Of a DNA stretch of 58,851 nucleotides, positions 9,496-19,100 are shown in pieces. Source of the DNA: an uncultured Sphingomonas sp. (GTDB taxonomy: Bacteria > Pseudomonadota > Alphaproteobacteria > Sphingomonadales > Sphingomonadaceae). Each line of letters opens with the position of its first letter. Position 1 is the first letter of the stretch. The notes under the pieces were generated by a model. The model worked only from the letters and a program-made list of their open reading frames with translations, was not told where the DNA came from and did no database searches. The translations under genes and the position numbers were made by a program. Location: the NCBI RefSeq assembly GCF_913062585.1, contig NZ_CAJXWX010000027.1, forward strand, positions 1-58,851, given 5' to 3'.

Positions 9496-9585
9496 TCAGA
9501 AGCGTTCGGGGCGGATCAGCACCGCCACCAGATAGACGAGAAGGCCAAGCGCGGTCAGCGCCGCCAGCCAGAGGTCGAGGGTCAT
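9496..9585 (-). CDS. kdpF: KdpF small membrane peptide
   Basis: A 29-residue hydrophobic peptide, found by reading the gap upstream of kdpA on the minus strand. It is one membrane helix ending in the characteristic 'VLIRPERF'. KdpF is a lipid-like stabiliser of the KdpABC complex. A strong ribosome site (GAGGAGGG) sits six to eight bases before the ATG. It is too short for most automatic annotation. Confidence 0.93.
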   Translation of the reverse strand: MTLDLWLAALTALGLLVYLVAVLIRPERF

Positions 9586-9598
9586 GGCTCGGCCCTCC

Positions 9599-9682
9599 TC
9601 ACGCGTGGTCGCACAGGCGGGCATAGGCGAGCGTCGCCGCCACCAGCCCGGCCATGACCAGCAACCAGATCAGATCGTCCAT
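9599..9682 (-). CDS. Tiny membrane ORF upstream of kdpF
   Basis: A 27-residue frame (MDDLIWLLVMAGLVAATLAY..., ending LCDHA) is preceded by GAGGAG nine bases before its ATG. It lies 11 bp after the porin stop and 13 bp before kdpF. It predicts one membrane helix with a polar tail containing a Cys-Asp pair. From memory, short peptides of this type occur near kdp genes in other proteobacteria, but I know of no assigned function. Its tight spacing within the operon and good ribosome site argue that it is translated. A small accessory peptide of the Kdp complex is possible. Confidence 0.6.
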   Translation of the reverse strand: MDDLIWLLVMAGLVAATLAYARLCDHA

Positions 9683-9693
9683 AGTGCGGCTCC

Positions 9694-10545
9694 TCAGAAG
9701 GCAGCGGTGAGGGTGGCGAGGAAGGTGCTGCCCGCGATATTGCCGGTGCCGTCCTGCCCCTTGCTGAAGCTCGGCCGCAGATAGGCGGCGTCGCGGTCGG
9801 AAATGCTGGTGTCGACCCAAGCCAACCCCAGAGTCAGGTTATGCCAGCTGGTGTCCGCGCCCAGCGCCCAGTCCCAATAGTCCCCGGTCGGCGTCGGGGC
9901 GGTGGCGTTGGGGCCGAGGCCGTTCATGCCCCAGCTATGGCCGATATGCGCCTTGGCGGTGATCGGCGTGCCATGGATCGCAGCGGCGCCATCGCCCCAG
10001 AGATACAGATTGTCGCTCTTGGCGCCGGGATGGTCATAGACACCCGCCGCCGCGCTGGCGCCGTTATCATACCATTTGCCGATCGCCTGCTGCTTGGGCG
10101 CATAGGCGACACCGGCGGTCAGCGAGACCGGGCCGGTCGTCCCCGACAGCTTGGCGAAGGGTTCGGCATAGTCGGTCTTGTTCGCGCCGCCCGGATACAT
10201 GTACCAGGTCAGGCCGACGTCCAGCGTGCCGTTTGCAGTGATCCTGGTCTTGTACCCGCCGATCAGGTCCAGCTCCATGTTCGCGCCGCCGAACGTGCCC
10301 CACCCCGCGAGGTTCGACGCCCAGGTGCCGACATAGGCGCCGCTCTCATGGGTCAGCGTGATGCCGCCCTGCACCGCCATATGCTCGTCCGACTGCGAAA
10401 TGCCGCGCAGCCGATAGTCGGAGACGATCGCGGCCGAGCCGCTGACCGTGACGGGCGGCGGCGGCGCGGTCTCGGCGGTCTGCGCCGATGCGGCGGCGGG
10501 AAGCACGAACAGCGCCGTGGCGGCGCAAATGGTGATGGTCTTCAT
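9694..10545 (-). CDS. TorF-family putative outer-membrane porin
   Basis: A 283-residue exported protein. A signal peptide (about residues 1-22, MKTITICAATALFVLPAAASA) is followed by 'VTVSGSAAIVSDYRLRGISQSD', the usual opening of the Gcw_chp/TorF family of predicted beta-barrel proteins. Alternating strands run to a C-terminal aromatic residue ('FLATLTAAF'). The start at 10545 is chosen because it begins the signal peptide; a longer reading frame upstream lacks export features. It is the first gene of the kdp operon, so it may help K+ or a counter-ion cross the outer membrane under the same control. That role is an inference. Confidence 0.8.
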   Translation of the reverse strand: MKTITICAATALFVLPAAASAQTAETAPPPPVTVSGSAAIVSDYRLRGISQSDEHMAVQGGITLTHESGAYVGTWASNLAGWGTFGGANMELDLIGGYKTRITANGTLDVGLTWYMYPGGANKTDYAEPFAKLSGTTGPVSLTAGVAYAPKQQAIGKWYDNGASAAAGVYDHPGAKSDNLYLWGDGAAAIHGTPITAKAHIGHSWGMNGLGPNATAPTPTGDYWDWALGADTSWHNLTLGLAWVDTSISDRDAAYLRPSFSKGQDGTGNIAGSTFLATLTAAF

Positions 10546-10675
10546 ATATGCCCCTATGGACAGGCCGCCGCGACGAAATGGGCGACCTCCAGGGCCGGGC
10601 AATTAGGCCCGTGCGCCGTAGCAATGCGAGGGCGATTGCCCGGTTTCGCATATAGACGGCGTATAGTCGGAACCG

Positions 10676-10804
10676 ATCCTCCCCGACACGGGGAGGTGGC
10701 AGGGCGCAGCCCTGACGGAGGGGGGCTCGCCACACAGGACATGTTTTGCGGCACGCCCCCTCCACCATGCTCCGCATGGTCCCCCTCCCCGTGCCGGGGA
10801 GGAT
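10676..10804. repeat. Nested palindromic repeat element (copy C)
   Basis: About 129 bp in the 303-bp divergent gap between the porin and phospholipase C genes. The outer arms are ATCCTCCCCGACACGGGGAGG and, at the right, CCTCCCCGTGCCGGGGAGGAT. Inner palindromes are CAGGGCGCAGCCCTG and ACCATGCTCCGCATGGT. It shares its plan and inner 'GACGGAGGGG' block with copies A and B but has diverged at the ends. The remaining gap sequence holds the two promoters, which I could not place exactly. Confidence 0.8.
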
Positions 10805-10848
10805 TTTAGGCGTCACGGAAACGTCAACGATCTCCGCCATGGCGGGAC

Positions 10849-12915
10849 ATGGTCACTATCTCCCGCCGCTCCCTATTGTCCGCCGGCGCCACGCTGGCGG
10901 GCGCCGCCGCCCTGCCCCCCGCCATCGCGCGCGCCGCCGCGATCGCGCCCGACCGGCGGACCGGCACCATCCGCGACATCGAGCATGTCGTCATCCTGAT
11001 GCAGGAAAATCGCGGCTTCGATCATTATTTCGGCACGATGCGCGGTGTGCGCGGCTTTGGCGACCGCTTCCCCATCCCGCTCGCCCCCGCCACGCCCGGC
11101 AGAGAACCGCGCACCGTCTGGCAGCAGTTGGACCGCAAGGCGGAGGGCGGCCCGCGCCTGATCTCCCCCTTCCACCTCGACACCGACAGGCAGTTCGCGC
11201 TGATGCGGATGGAGGGCACGCCGCACACCTGGCCCGACGCCCAGGCCGCCTGGGACGAAGGCCGCATGGCGCATTGGCCCGAGGCCAAGCAGCAGCGCGC
11301 GATGGGCCATTATGCCCGTGCCGACCTGCCCTTCCAGTTCGCGCTGGCCGAGGCCTTCACGATCTGCGACGCCTATCACTGCGCGATCCAGACCGGGACC
11401 AACACCAACCGGCTGTTCCTGTGGACCGGGACCAACGACCCATCCGGCAAGGCGGGCGGCCCGGCGATCAGCAATTCGCATGACAGCTTTGCCGAAAATG
11501 GCGGCGCGGCCGATCCTTACCTCTGGACCACCACCCCGGAGCGGATGCAGGCGGCCGGGATCGACTGGCGCATTTACCAGGACATGGCGGACAATTTCAC
11601 CGACAATCCGCTGGTCGGTTTCGCCGCCTATCGAGAGGCACATCACGGACGCGGCGACCCGGCGTTGAAGAACCGGGCGCTGACCACGCGCGGGCTGGAC
11701 GTGCTGAAGGCCGATGTGCTCGCCGGGCGGCTGCCGCAAGTGTCCTACGTCATCGCCACCGCCGCCGGATCGGAACATCCCAATCCCTCCAGCCCGGCAC
11801 AGGGCGCGGCCTATACCGCCGAGCTGCTCGACGCGCTGACCTCCGACCCGAAGGTCTGGGCGCGCACCGCGCTGTTCGTGATGTTCGACGAGAATGATGG
11901 CTTTTTCGACCATGCCCCGCCGCCCGCCCCGCCGTCGCGTGGCGAGGATGGCCAGCCGCTCGGCGGGTCGACCGTCGACCTGACGGGCGAATATCATGTC
12001 GTGCCCTCGACCGGCGACGCCGATGTCGACAAACCTGCCTATCGCGGCCGCCCCTATGGCCTGGGTCCGCGCGTGCCGATGTATGTCGTCTCGCCCTGGA
12101 GCCGGGGCGGCTGGGTCAACTCGCAGGTGTTCGACCACACCAGCGTCATCCGCTTCCTGGAGACGCGGTTCGGTTTTCACGAGCCCAATATCTCCCCCTG
12201 GCGGCGCGCGATCTGTGGCGACCTGACCGGCGCGTTCGACTTTGCTGCGACCGATGCGGCGACGCCCGCCCTGCCCGACCCGCGCGAGGATGCCGTCCGC
12301 GCCGCCGCGATCAAGGGACAGGTCAGCCCGCAGGCCCCTGCGACCTCCGGCGCACCGTGGCAGGAACCCGGCCTGCGCCGCGCCCGCCCCCTGCCCTATC
12401 GACTGGATGTGCGGCAGGTCGCCGATGACGACGGCATCCGGCTGCGCTTCCGGGCGGACGGTGCGGGGGCGGTGTTCCATGTCTATGATCGTCACGCGCT
12501 CGGCCAAGCGCCGCGCCGCTACACGCTGGCCGCCGGCACCGCGGTCGAGGATATCTGGTCCTCCGACGCCGCCACCAGTCACGACCTGTGGGTGCTGGGA
12601 CCCAACGGCTTTCACCGGCATTTCGTCGGCAACGCGGCCAGCCCGCTGGTGGAGGCGCGGGTCGACGATAATGGCCTGACCCTCCGCGTGCCGCCGACGC
12701 TGGCCGACCTGTCGATCGTCCGGCTCGAGCCCGGCAAGACCGCCCCCTCGCCCGTCCCGCTCAAGCCCGGCCGCCATCGCTGGTCGCTGGACGACGCCAT
12801 GGGCTGGTACGATGTGACGCTGACCCGCGCGAGCGACCCGCGCTATCGGCTGCGGCTGGCGGGACGGCACGACCGGCCCGGCCGCGCGACGGTCAGCGAT
12901 CCGTTTCGCGCCTGA
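10849..12915 (+). CDS. Phosphocholine-specific phospholipase C, Tat-exported
   Basis: A 688-residue exported phosphoesterase of the PlcC/PlcN type, which splits phosphatidylcholine or sphingomyelin into phosphocholine and a diglyceride or ceramide. The N-terminus has a twin-arginine signal ('SRRSLLSAGATLAGAAALPP'). The catalytic domain opens with 'IEHVVILMQENRGFDHYFGTMRG' and includes 'FVMFDENDGFFDH' and 'GLGPRVPMYVVSPWSRGG'. Two C-terminal beta domains of the family (about residues 510-600 and 605-685) are present. Length matches the family. It stands alone downstream of a repeat; a role in phosphate or choline scavenging or in membrane remodelling is likely, but the preferred lipid cannot be told. 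Confidence 0.92.
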   Translation: MVTISRRSLLSAGATLAGAAALPPAIARAAAIAPDRRTGTIRDIEHVVILMQENRGFDHYFGTMRGVRGFGDRFPIPLAPATPGREPRTVWQQLDRKAEGGPRLISPFHLDTDRQFALMRMEGTPHTWPDAQAAWDEGRMAHWPEAKQQRAMGHYARADLPFQFALAEAFTICDAYHCAIQTGTNTNRLFLWTGTNDPSGKAGGPAISNSHDSFAENGGAADPYLWTTTPERMQAAGIDWRIYQDMADNFTDNPLVGFAAYREAHHGRGDPALKNRALTTRGLDVLKADVLAGRLPQVSYVIATAAGSEHPNPSSPAQGAAYTAELLDALTSDPKVWARTALFVMFDENDGFFDHAPPPAPPSRGEDGQPLGGSTVDLTGEYHVVPSTGDADVDKPAYRGRPYGLGPRVPMYVVSPWSRGGWVNSQVFDHTSVIRFLETRFGFHEPNISPWRRAICGDLTGAFDFAATDAATPALPDPREDAVRAAAIKGQVSPQAPATSGAPWQEPGLRRARPLPYRLDVRQVADDDGIRLRFRADGAGAVFHVYDRHALGQAPRRYTLAAGTAVEDIWSSDAATSHDLWVLGPNGFHRHFVGNAASPLVEARVDDNGLTLRVPPTLADLSIVRLEPGKTAPSPVPLKPGRHRWSLDDAMGWYDVTLTRASDPRYRLRLAGRHDRPGRATVSDPFRA

Positions 12916-12952
12916 TCGCATTCCCCCTTCCCCACGCGAAGACGCAGCGATA

Positions 12953-12966
12953 GGGTAGCGTTCACA
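12953..12966 (+). promoter_or_regulatory. Candidate LacI-type operator before GH31
   Basis: GGGTAGCGTTCACA lies 24 bp before the GH31 start. It matches 11 of 14 bases of TGGTAGCGCTAACA, a sugar-operon operator type described for xylan/xylose regulators in Xanthomonas and Caulobacter. No LacI-family regulator gene lies in the window. A related site is at 19647-19660. Confidence 0.3.
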
Positions 12967-12989
12967 CAAATGAATTTGCTTATTGGGGG

Positions 12990-15353
12990 ATGGATATGCG
13001 GGGCAGCGCGCGCGCCACGGCGTTGGGCATCGGGTGGCGCAGGGCCTTGATCGCCGCCGCCCTGCTGACCGGCACCGCCCCCATGGCCCTGTCCGCCGAT
13101 CCGCTGGCGACCGTCGAGCGCAACGGCGCACTGGTCTCGGTCGAGCCCTATGGCCCCGGCATCGTCCGCGTCACCATCGCCACCGATCGTGCCGAGGCGG
13201 AGGCCAAGCCCGGCTATGGCCTGATCGCCAAGAGCGAGGCCAGCGGATGGTCGCACCGCAGCGACACGAGCGGCGACATTTTCGCGTCGCCCGGTCTGAC
13301 CGTGACCGTCGCGGCCCAACCCTGGCCCAAACCGCCCAGCCAGATGGAGCGCTATTTCGCCCCCTCGCTGCCGCCGGTCTCGATCGGCTTCGCAGGGCCG
13401 GACGGCAAGGTGCTGACCCGGATGAACGGGTGGGAGATGGCACCGCACACCGTCTCGGGCGAAAAGACCTTCCGCGTCGGCGCCAGCTTCGCCGATACGC
13501 CCGACACCCATTATTACGGCCTGGGCCAGTATCAGGACGGCGTGCTCGACCTTCGCGGGCGGACCATCGACTGCCGCCACGATTACGACCGGCCGAGCGG
13601 CGAGTCCGTGTGCGTGCCCTTCATGGTGACCGACAAGGGCTATGCGATCCTGTGGGACAATCCGTCAGCCACGACCGTCTCGCCGGGGCTGCTGAACGCG
13701 ACCAAATTCGCCTCCAATGTCGGCGAGCGCGTGTCCTTCTTCGTCATTGCGGGCAAGACGACCGACGAACTCTATGCCGGTTATGCGCGGCTGACCGGCG
13801 CGACGCCGCTGCCGCCCAAGGCCGCCTTCGGCCTGATCCAGAGCAAGGCGCGCTACGAGACGCAAGGCCAGCTGACCGAGATCGCGGATGGATACCGCAG
13901 CCGCGGCCTGCCGCTCGACATCATGGTGCTCGACTGGTTCTACTGGACCCGGATGGGGCAGCTCGACATCGACCGCACCGCCTTCCCCGACCCGGCGGGC
14001 ATGAACGCGCATCTCAAGTCGATGGGGATGCAGAGCATCATCAGCATCTGGCCGCGTTTCGAGCGCGAGAGCCGCTGGTACGATACGCTGGCCGCCAAGG
14101 GCTGGCTGATGAAGGACAAGGACGGCAATCCGGTCGACGGCCTGCCGATCCGCTCCGACCGGGCGGGCGCGCTGATCGACAGCACCAACCCGGAGGCGCG
14201 GGCGTGGTTCTGGGGCAAGATCCGCGACAATATCTTCTCGAACGGCTTCGACTATGCCTGGCTGGACGAGACCGAGCCCGATCTGGTGCCGGAGGGGCAT
14301 TTCTATGCCATCGGCTCGGGCGATCGCTATCGCAACGTCTATCCGCTGCTCCACACCGCCAGCGTCGCGGACGGCTCGGCGCGCGACCGGCCGGACAAGC
14401 GCAACATGATCCTGTGCCGCGCCGCCTATCTGGGCACGCAGGCCAATGGCTGCCTGTTCTGGTCGTCGGACGTGCAGTCCAACTGGGAGGCGCTGCGCCG
14501 GCAGGTGCCTGCGGGCCTCGGCATGACGGCCAGCGGCATCGCCTATTGGTCGAGCGACACGGGCGGCTGGCAATGGCCCAATGGCCCGGAGGCGCAAGCC
14601 CCGGTGCTGGTCGATCCGGCGGGCGCGACCGCCATGGCACCCTCCTATCGCGATTACCCGGAACTCTTCGTCCGCTGGTTCCAGTATAACGCCTTCACCC
14701 CCACGCTGCGCATCCATGGCCAGCGGCCGGGCACCGCACTGTGGGAATATGGCACCGCTGCCGAGCCGATCCTGGCGAAGACCCTGCGGCTGCGTTACGC
14801 GCTGATGCCCTATCTCTATGCGCTGGGGCGGCAGACGAACCAGACCGGCGCGCCCTTCATGCGCGCGCTGTTCATGGACTTCCCCGACGATCCGGCGGTG
14901 AAGGATCTGGGCGACGAATATATGTTCGGCCCCGCCTTCCTGGTCGCGCCCGTCACCGAACAGGGCCAGACCGCGCGCCGCGTCTACCTGCCGGGCGGCA
15001 CCGACTGGTATGACTGGTGGACCGACAAGCGCTATACCGGCGGCCAGTGGATCGAGGCGGCGGCGCCCATCGACCATATCCCGCTGTTCGTCCGCGCGGG
15101 TTCGATCGTGCCGATGGGGGTCCAGGTGCCGAGCACCGCGACCGCGCAAAACCTGGAGAGCATCCGCGTCTATCCCGGCCGCGATGCCGTCTTCACGCTC
15201 TATGACGATGACGGCACGACCAACGCCTATCGCAAGACCGGCGGACGCAGCGCGACGCTGCACTGGGACGAGGCCGCACATCGCCTGACCGCCAGCGGCC
15301 GCCTGCCCACCGGCCAGGCGATCGCGCCGCTGGTCAGGATCGTCGGCCAATAA
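12990..15353 (+). CDS. GH31 glycoside hydrolase, probable alpha-xylosidase
   Basis: A 787-residue exported enzyme with a signal peptide (about residues 1-36, ending near 'PMALSAD'). It has an N-terminal beta-sandwich, a (beta/alpha)8 catalytic domain beginning near residue 275 ('AAFGLIQSKARYETQGQL') and C-terminal beta domains. The nucleophile is Asp426 in 'YAWLDETEPD' and the acid/base is probably Asp494 in 'WSSDVQSNWE'. The form 'W-x-D-x-x-EPD' is typical of alpha-xylosidases acting on xyloglucan fragments, though alpha-glucosidase activity cannot be excluded. The ATG at 12990 follows GGGGGATGG. A hairpin at 15359-15382 (GCCCGGCC/GGCCGGGC) after the stop may slow or end transcription. Confidence 0.9.
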   Translation: MDMRGSARATALGIGWRRALIAAALLTGTAPMALSADPLATVERNGALVSVEPYGPGIVRVTIATDRAEAEAKPGYGLIAKSEASGWSHRSDTSGDIFASPGLTVTVAAQPWPKPPSQMERYFAPSLPPVSIGFAGPDGKVLTRMNGWEMAPHTVSGEKTFRVGASFADTPDTHYYGLGQYQDGVLDLRGRTIDCRHDYDRPSGESVCVPFMVTDKGYAILWDNPSATTVSPGLLNATKFASNVGERVSFFVIAGKTTDELYAGYARLTGATPLPPKAAFGLIQSKARYETQGQLTEIADGYRSRGLPLDIMVLDWFYWTRMGQLDIDRTAFPDPAGMNAHLKSMGMQSIISIWPRFERESRWYDTLAAKGWLMKDKDGNPVDGLPIRSDRAGALIDSTNPEARAWFWGKIRDNIFSNGFDYAWLDETEPDLVPEGHFYAIGSGDRYRNVYPLLHTASVADGSARDRPDKRNMILCRAAYLGTQANGCLFWSSDVQSNWEALRRQVPAGLGMTASGIAYWSSDTGGWQWPNGPEAQAPVLVDPAGATAMAPSYRDYPELFVRWFQYNAFTPTLRIHGQRPGTALWEYGTAAEPILAKTLRLRYALMPYLYALGRQTNQTGAPFMRALFMDFPDDPAVKDLGDEYMFGPAFLVAPVTEQGQTARRVYLPGGTDWYDWWTDKRYTGGQWIEAAAPIDHIPLFVRAGSIVPMGVQVPSTATAQNLESIRVYPGRDAVFTLYDDDGTTNAYRKTGGRSATLHWDEAAHRLTASGRLPTGQAIAPLVRIVGQ

Positions 15354-15400
15354 GATCGGCCCGGCCTCTGACGGGGCCGGGCTGTTCTCAACTCACTGAA

Positions 15401-15406
15401 TATAAT
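15401..15406 (+). promoter_or_regulatory. Possible -10 box before the 192-residue gene
   Basis: A perfect TATAAT lies 51 bp before the downstream ATG, in an unusually A/T-rich patch after the GH31 hairpin. No good -35 partner is visible, so the call is tentative. Confidence 0.3.
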
Positions 15407-15457
15407 CGTTTTTGCGAACGGACCGGACAAACCGGCCGAAAGAGGAGGAGAAGGATC

Positions 15458-16036
15458 ATGATCGGATTTGTGGCCCTGCTGATCGCCGCCCTGCCAGCGG
15501 GAGCGGCCGACCAGGCAGCCCCCAGCGCGGCGGCGCAACCCAGCATCTTCGACAAGGCGATCAACACGCCTGGCATCGGCTGGACCCCCTATGGCCCCAA
15601 TCAGAGCGCCAGGCAGGTGCCCGCCGCCAATGTCCCGGGCGGCAACGCGGTGCAGGTCAAGGTCTCGGCGCCCGGCCAGAACCCATGGGACAGCGGCCTG
15701 ACCTATCCCACCGTCAAGCCGATCGCGGCGGGCGACACGCTGATGACCATGGTTTTCCTCCGCGCACCGAACGCGCCCGAGGGCCAGACCCTGTCCATCC
15801 CCGTAGCCATGGGCGGGTCCGAGCCGCCTTACACCCCGATCGCGTCGGAGCCAGTGCAGGTCGGATCGACCTGGAAAAGCTATTATGTGACCGGCGTGGC
15901 GGGCCAGGCCTTTGCCGCGGGCAAGGCCAATATCTCGGTCCAGCTGGCAGGCGCCAAACAGGTGATCGAAGTCGGCCCCGCCTTCCTGCTCGACCTGGGG
16001 CCGAATTTCGACCGGTCGAAGCTGCCGCATAACTGA
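15458..16036 (+). CDS. Exported protein of unknown function, beta-sandwich-like
   Basis: A 192-residue protein with a signal peptide (MIGFVALLIAALPAGAAD). The mature part is rich in short alternating strands and aromatic/polar repeats, for example 'IGWTPYGPNQSARQVP', 'GGNAVQVKVSAPGQNPWDS', 'STWKSYYVTGVAGQAF' and 'NISVQLAGAKQVIEVGPAFL'. The pattern resembles carbohydrate-binding modules of the CBM4/9/22 type ('...GSTWKSYYVTG...' near the end is characteristic), but I see no catalytic motif. It has GGAGGAGAAGG as its ribosome site. Lying between GH31 and a TonB receptor, it may bind the same polysaccharide in the periplasm or at the surface. The function is unproven. Confidence 0.65.
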   Translation: MIGFVALLIAALPAGAADQAAPSAAAQPSIFDKAINTPGIGWTPYGPNQSARQVPAANVPGGNAVQVKVSAPGQNPWDSGLTYPTVKPIAAGDTLMTMVFLRAPNAPEGQTLSIPVAMGGSEPPYTPIASEPVQVGSTWKSYYVTGVAGQAFAAGKANISVQLAGAKQVIEVGPAFLLDLGPNFDRSKLPHN

Positions 16037-16100
16037 TGCGCATCGCCGGGGCGGTGTAAACCGATCGCCCCGGCTCTGGCTGATCGCACCACAAACAAGA

Positions 16101-16137
16101 ACCGCCCGCCTCCCTATCGGAAGCGGGCGGTTTTTTA
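16101..16137 (+). terminator. Intrinsic terminator
   Basis: Stem ACCGCCCGC (16101-16109) and GCGGGCGGT (16123-16131) with a 13-base loop, followed by a run of T's (16131-16136). It ends the plus-strand GH31/192-residue unit before the convergent TonB receptor gene. Confidence 0.9.
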
Positions 16138-16185
16138 GGTAAGTCAACCCGGCCGGCCCCCGCAGAGTCCGGCCGGGACGCCGGG

Positions 16186-19100
16186 TCAGAAGTTGCCGCG
16201 CAAGATGAACGAGAAACGGCGATCGTTGACGAAGTACGACCGCGGGGCAAGCTGGCTGGGATCACCAGTATAGGCCTGCAGGGTCTTCGTCACGGTGTTG
16301 GTCAGGTTCACGCCCTGAACGCCGATCTTGACGAACTTCGACACGTTGATGAATGCCGATGCGTCAAGCTGCCCCGCCGCGTCCTGGAAGATCGACGTAT
16401 AGGGGAAGATCACGTCGGCCGCTGTCAGCAGATATTTCGACCGCCAGTTATAGGCCGCACGAAGCGAAATCGGTCCCTTTTCATAGAAGAGGGTGGCGTT
16501 GACGTTATGCTTCGACAGGCCTTCGAGCGGCAGGTTCCCGCCCACCGTCTGCGCCGCGACGTTCGTCACCGGCGCACCGCCGTTCAGGAACGAATTGGGC
16601 AGGCCCGAGCTTTCGATATACGAATAATTGCCCGTGAAACCGAAGCCGTTGAGGAAGCCCGGCAGGAAGCTGAAGGTCTGCTGATAGGCAATCTCGACAC
16701 CCTTGATCTTGCCATGGCCGTTATAGTTCGCCGGCCCCCGCGTCAGCAACGGGAAGGTCACGCCATTGTTCTGCAGCGGCAGGCTCACGATCGACTGATA
16801 GAAGAAGTTGGACACGTCCTTGTAGAAGGCGTCGATGGTCAGCGATCCGACCTTCGAGAAATACCATTCCGCCGTCGCGTCGAACTGCCATGCCGTCGCG
16901 GGCTTCAGATACGGATTGCCGACCGTGCTGAGGAAGTTGCCGTTGCCGTCAATCGTGATCTGCTGGAAATTGCGGATCAGCGCGGAGTCCGGCCGCGTCA
17001 GCACCTTCGAACCCGCGAGACGCGCGATCAGATTCGGCGTGATACCGAACTTCAAATTCACGCTCGGCAGCCAATAGGTGTAGCTGTTCTTCGCTTGGTT
17101 GAACACGTTGACCGAGTTGGTCCCCGCAAACTGCTGCAGCAAGCCATAGCCCGTTTCGCCCAGGTTGCAGACACCACCCGGACGGCTGGGGTTGGTACCG
17201 GCAGGCGCTCCGGCGGGCGGAGGCGAAACGGCGCAACGCGAGCTGTACGGGTTGGAGATGTTCAGCGTCGCCTGGTTGGGGATCGTGCTGGTGCCGAACG
17301 AATCGAGGCCCGTACGGACGAAGCGGACACCCGCATTACCGCTGAAGCTGAATGAACCCAGCGACTTGAACGACACCATCGCATAGGCTGCGGTGTCGCG
17401 CTGGTGCACGCGCTGGATTTCGCTGGGCAGATACGAGGTGCCTGCTACCACGCCCGGACGCTCGGCCAGCGGCACCCATTGCTGCTGGGTGTTGCCATTC
17501 TGGGTCTGCGCGACGGATTCGACCTGCTTGATGAACTTCACCGCGTCGCCATAGCCGCCGATCAGGTCGCCACCGTAATAATAGCCACCCGGCGGCGCAT
17601 TGGTGGCGCCACGGAAGAAGTTCGGGAAGCTATAATACTGCGCCTGGTTTCCGCCGAACTGGTCGACGGTCACGGGATAACCCGCCCAGATCTCGCTCAT
17701 CATACCCCAATTATAGGTGGAGTATTTGACCGTCTGGTCGCGATCGGCATAGCGGGCGCCGAAACGTGCCTTGTTGAAGAAGCCGCCCTCGGGGAAGTCA
17801 TAGCTGACGTCCGCCTTGAACTGATATTCCTGGCCGACGCTGTCTTCGGCGTGATCCATCGCGGCACGCCAGAATTGCGTGCGCTTGTCCGCAAAATACT
17901 GGGCATCGGTCTCCCCGGCGAGGACCGTGTTCGTCGGCTGAGCCCAGCTTGCCGACAGCGTGCTCGGCTTGTGCGAGATGACCGACGGCAGGTTGCCCGT
18001 CAGGTCGAGTTCCTGGTCGGCATAGGTCGCACCGAAAATGCTCAGGCTGCGATTGGTGCGTTCCGAACGGGTATAGTCCGCGTCGAGGTTGACCGACAGA
18101 CGATCGGTCGGGTGGATTTCGGCGTTGAGGCCATAGTCGTTGATCAGATTGCGTTCATACGTCTGACCGCGCGCGAGCTGAAGCTGCGCGCCACCCGTCG
18201 GGATGAAGGTCGTGTCCGGCGCGCCGCTGCGGTTGGTGCGGTAGCCGGTGCCCGGCGACGTGATGTAACCGCTCTGGAACAGACCGTTCGAATCATAGGT
18301 GTAATTCTTGAACTGGCCGACCGGGCACTCCGCGCGGACCGTGCCGTTACCGTTATAGAGCGGCCCGTCGCTATTCTGTACGCAGCCGACCGGAAAGGTG
18401 CTGTACTCCGACAGGTCGGGGGCGGCTTCAAACGTGTACTCGTTGGTATTGTTCGTGGTGTGCGAGCGCAGATACTGCGCGGTCAGGATGAACGACTTGT
18501 CGAGCGTTTCATATTGCGCGGCGAGGGCGATACCGTCGCGCTTGCGGTCGAATTCCTGGGTCCGGTACTGGCCGCCAAGCGGCGCATAGACCTTGCCCAG
18601 CGGATCGGCAAAGCCATCCGCACCCGCCGTCGATGCCGTACCGCAGGGCGAACCGGCCGCCGGCAGGGTCGTCGTGTCGCTATTGCCGGGCAGAGGATTG
18701 CGGCAAACGAGCACGCCGCCGCCGTTCTGGAACGGCACCTGCGTGTTGTCGCGCGTCTGGAAATTGGTGATCTGCACGCCGTCGGCCCGGCTGCGGATGC
18801 GCGAATAGGAGAGGTCGCCCAGGATACCGAACGTACCGATCCCGGTTTCGAAGGTATCGCTTATGAGGATCGAACCGGTCGGCGTCCACTTCTTGCGGAA
18901 GTCGCCATAATTGGCTTCGGTGTCATAGCCGATATGAAAGCCGCGATTGTCGAAGGGCTTGCGCGTGTTGAGGTTGACGGTGCCGGCCAGACCGCCCTCG
19001 ATGGCGGCGGCGGTCACATTCTTATAGACCTCGACCGAGCCCAGCAATTCCGCCGGAACGTCGGCGAAGTTCAGAGCCTGCCCGCCGATACCGGCCGCGA

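Noticed and set aside
9683..9820. Longer version of the small ORF upstream of kdpF starting inside the porin gene
   Set aside because: The extra residues are antisense-style Arg/His-rich sequence overlapping the porin in another frame, and the good ribosome site is at 9682.
12990..15353. GH31 considered as a cytoplasmic maltase-type alpha-glucosidase
   Set aside because: It has a signal peptide and the WLDETEPD site closer to alpha-xylosidases, and its neighbours are plant-wall enzymes; alpha-glucosidase activity remains possible but less likely.
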